From assembly GCF_002233675.1 (NCBI RefSeq), contig NZ_NMUQ01000001.1:596779-660778 (forward strand): a DNA stretch of 64,000 bases. The letters are read 5' to 3'. Below are positions 62,864-64,000 of the stretch, in pieces (position 1 is the stretch's first letter; each line of letters starts with the position of its first letter). The translations under genes were made by a program, and so were the position numbers. The notes under the pieces were generated by a model. The model did no database searches. It saw only the letters and a list, made by a program, of their open reading frames with translations, and was not told where the DNA came from. The stretch is from Paenibacillus herberti (GTDB lineage: Bacteria > Bacillota > Bacilli > Paenibacillales > Paenibacillaceae).

Positions 62864-63997
62864 TATAAGTTGAACTTTAAATCTTTATACTCGAACGAGT
62901 AATCGGTCGATGACTTCCAGCGGCGAGTGGTTCACCCGATTGATAAATGCTGTTACGTGAGAACGAATAACATAGAACTTCTGAAAAAAGACGTTGTTCA
63001 CCACATCCTGCTTCATCCACTTCCATAACCCTTCCGTAGGATTAAGTTCAGGACTGTATTTGGGAAGCGGAACCAGACGAAGTCTAGGGTGCTGACGAAG
63101 AAAAGGTCGGATTTGCTCTGCGGTGTGAATACGGGCGTTATCCAGAACAACAACAATTTTGCCCGAATAGTGCTCTAGAATAGCGCCTAGGAATCGTTGG
63201 AAAGCCGTCGCATCCATAACCTCTTCTTCTCGATGAAGGATGTGGCCGCTCTCGTAATCCAATGCAGCAAACAGCTTCGCTCCCTGATGCTGACCGTAAG
63301 TGGGGATTTTACGTTGCTGTCCCTTCGGAAACCAATTATACTGCAGCGCCATATAAGCACGGATCGAGGACTCGTCTTCGAAGAGCAAATGATCGATTTC
63401 GCCCTGATCCAACTGGTCCTTCAGCTCCGGCAAGGTCACGTTGCGAAAATGCTCTTGTTGGTCTGGGTTGGCCCGAGCCAAGGTATACGTAGCTTTGGTG
63501 TAGCTGAAGCCGAGTCGGGCAAGCAGTTTGGATACGCCTCGAAGCGTATAGGACGGGCCAAATTCTCGATGAATCCAGGTCTGGATGAGCTTAAGCGTCC
63601 ACGTGTACCTAGCTTCAAAACCAACATCGACAGGACGTTTTTCTGCGATCAACTGACGGAGTTGCTCCTCTTGCTCGTCCGTCAGTTTCTTGGGACGGAT
63701 TGTACGCGGATGAAACTCCAGTCCCTGTAAACCCGTCTTACGGTAGTTGTTCCAATACCCACTAATGGCAGGAAAGGAGCGTCCCAAAATCGTCGCGATC
63801 TCGCTCAGGGTGCGGCCTTCCAAATGAAGTCGTACGGCTAGATAGCGTTCGTACATCCGGGTGCTTGTCGTGTTTTTCATCGCTTCAGTCAACTGCTCGA
63901 TTTTTTGTTCAACCTTCATCGAAATCTTCCTCTCTCCAAGTCGTTACTCTTTCTTTACCCAATTGGAGAGTCATTAATTTAGAGAGTTCAACTTATA
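62864..63997. mobile_element. IS630-family insertion sequence, complete
   Basis: Terminal inverted repeats TATAAGTTGAACT (62864-62876) and AGTTCAACTTATA (63985-63997) enclose a single transposase gene. The element is flanked by TA dinucleotides (62862-62863 and 63998-63999), the target duplication typical of IS630/Tc1-mariner elements. Length about 1134 bp. It lies inside a DUF1304 gene. Ends and gene look intact, so it may be active. Confidence 0.88.
62885..63919 (-). CDS. IS630-family DDE transposase
   Basis: Single-frame transposase of 344 residues. The N-terminal helix-turn-helix (LEGRTLSEIATILGRSFPAISGYW) and a second winged-helix-like part (LTDEQEEQLRQLIAEKRP, YTLRGVSKLLARLGFSYTK) precede the DDE domain: LLFEDESSIR (first Asp), VVVLDNARIHTA (second Asp) and SPELNPTEGLWKWMK (Glu). 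ATG (complement of 63917-63919) has GGAGAGAGGAAG upstream. The stop lies 8 bp inside the left terminal repeat. Confidence 0.94.
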   Translation of the reverse strand: MKVEQKIEQLTEAMKNTTSTRMYERYLAVRLHLEGRTLSEIATILGRSFPAISGYWNNYRKTGLQGLEFHPRTIRPKKLTDEQEEQLRQLIAEKRPVDVGFEARYTWTLKLIQTWIHREFGPSYTLRGVSKLLARLGFSYTKATYTLARANPDQQEHFRNVTLPELKDQLDQGEIDHLLFEDESSIRAYMALQYNWFPKGQQRKIPTYGQHQGAKLFAALDYESGHILHREEEVMDATAFQRFLGAILEHYSGKIVVVLDNARIHTAEQIRPFLRQHPRLRLVPLPKYSPELNPTEGLWKWMKQDVVNNVFFQKFYVIRSHVTAFINRVNHSPLEVIDRLLVRV

Positions 63998-64000
63998 TAA

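Overview
The window reads as a chromosomal segment of a Gram-positive endospore former, most likely Paenibacillus or a close relative. The reasons are the Bacillus-type order of the division and wall (dcw) cluster, the sporulation genes built into it (spoVD, spoVE, spoIIGA, sigE, sigG), AGGAGG-like ribosome sites with many TTG and GTG starts, a T-box leader, and a PyrR attenuator. MurE carries the DNPR motif for meso-diaminopimelate, and dapL is present, so the wall is predicted to contain meso-DAP.

Layout: (1) 1-690 is the tail of an unknown gene. (2) 815-24558 is the dcw cluster: mraZ (with a 10-bp-phased operator), rsmH, ftsL, pbpB, spoVD, murE, murF, mraY, murD, spoVE, murG, murB, murA, divIB, ftsA, ftsZ, then spoIIGA-sigE behind a Spo0A-type promoter with a 22-bp spacer. 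A 1.5-kb repeat-rich gap separates pbpB from spoVD. (3) 24611-34738 is a block of nine genes separating sigE from sigG: an FAD protein, an ankyrin lipoprotein, an ABC exporter behind a Fur-like site, a D-2-hydroxyacid dehydrogenase, a polysaccharide deacetylase lipoprotein, and a GntR/ABC four-gene operon with twin operators. (4) 34831-43655 holds sigG with a structured leader, then ylmC-pgeF-ylmE-sepF-ylmG-ylmH, divIVA, and a T-box-controlled ileS of the eukaryote-like type. (5) 43656-49397 holds repeat-rich DNA, a DUF5665 protein, a DksA/TraR-type protein, lspA, rluD, dapL and a small MITE-like element. (6) 49465-58787 is the pyrimidine operon pyrR-pyrB-pyrC-carA-carB-pyrF-pyrE, without pyrP, pyrK or pyrD. 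(7) 58788-64000 holds a 51-bp repeat array, three small unknown or acetyltransferase genes, an exported copper-amine-oxidase-N/ankyrin protein, and an IS630-family element inserted into the start of a DUF1304 gene.

Regions 2 to 4 together make lipid II (MurA to MurG, MraY), polymerise and cross-link it at the septum (PbpB, SpoVD, SpoVE, FtsL, DivIB), and build and position the division ring (FtsZ, FtsA, SepF, DivIVA). The same block also carries the sigma factors that run sporulation after asymmetric division.

The most unusual feature is a family of five composite intergenic elements of about 165-230 bp (near 5375-5555, 6151-6350, 6422-6622, 43740-43930 and 44976-45160). Each has a C-run/A-rich-loop/G-run hairpin followed at a fixed distance by a long two-tier stem with a hairpin-bearing tip. 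Purine-rich internal-loop bases are conserved and there is co-variation between two subtypes. I do not recognise the family; it could be a structured RNA or a non-autonomous mobile palindrome.
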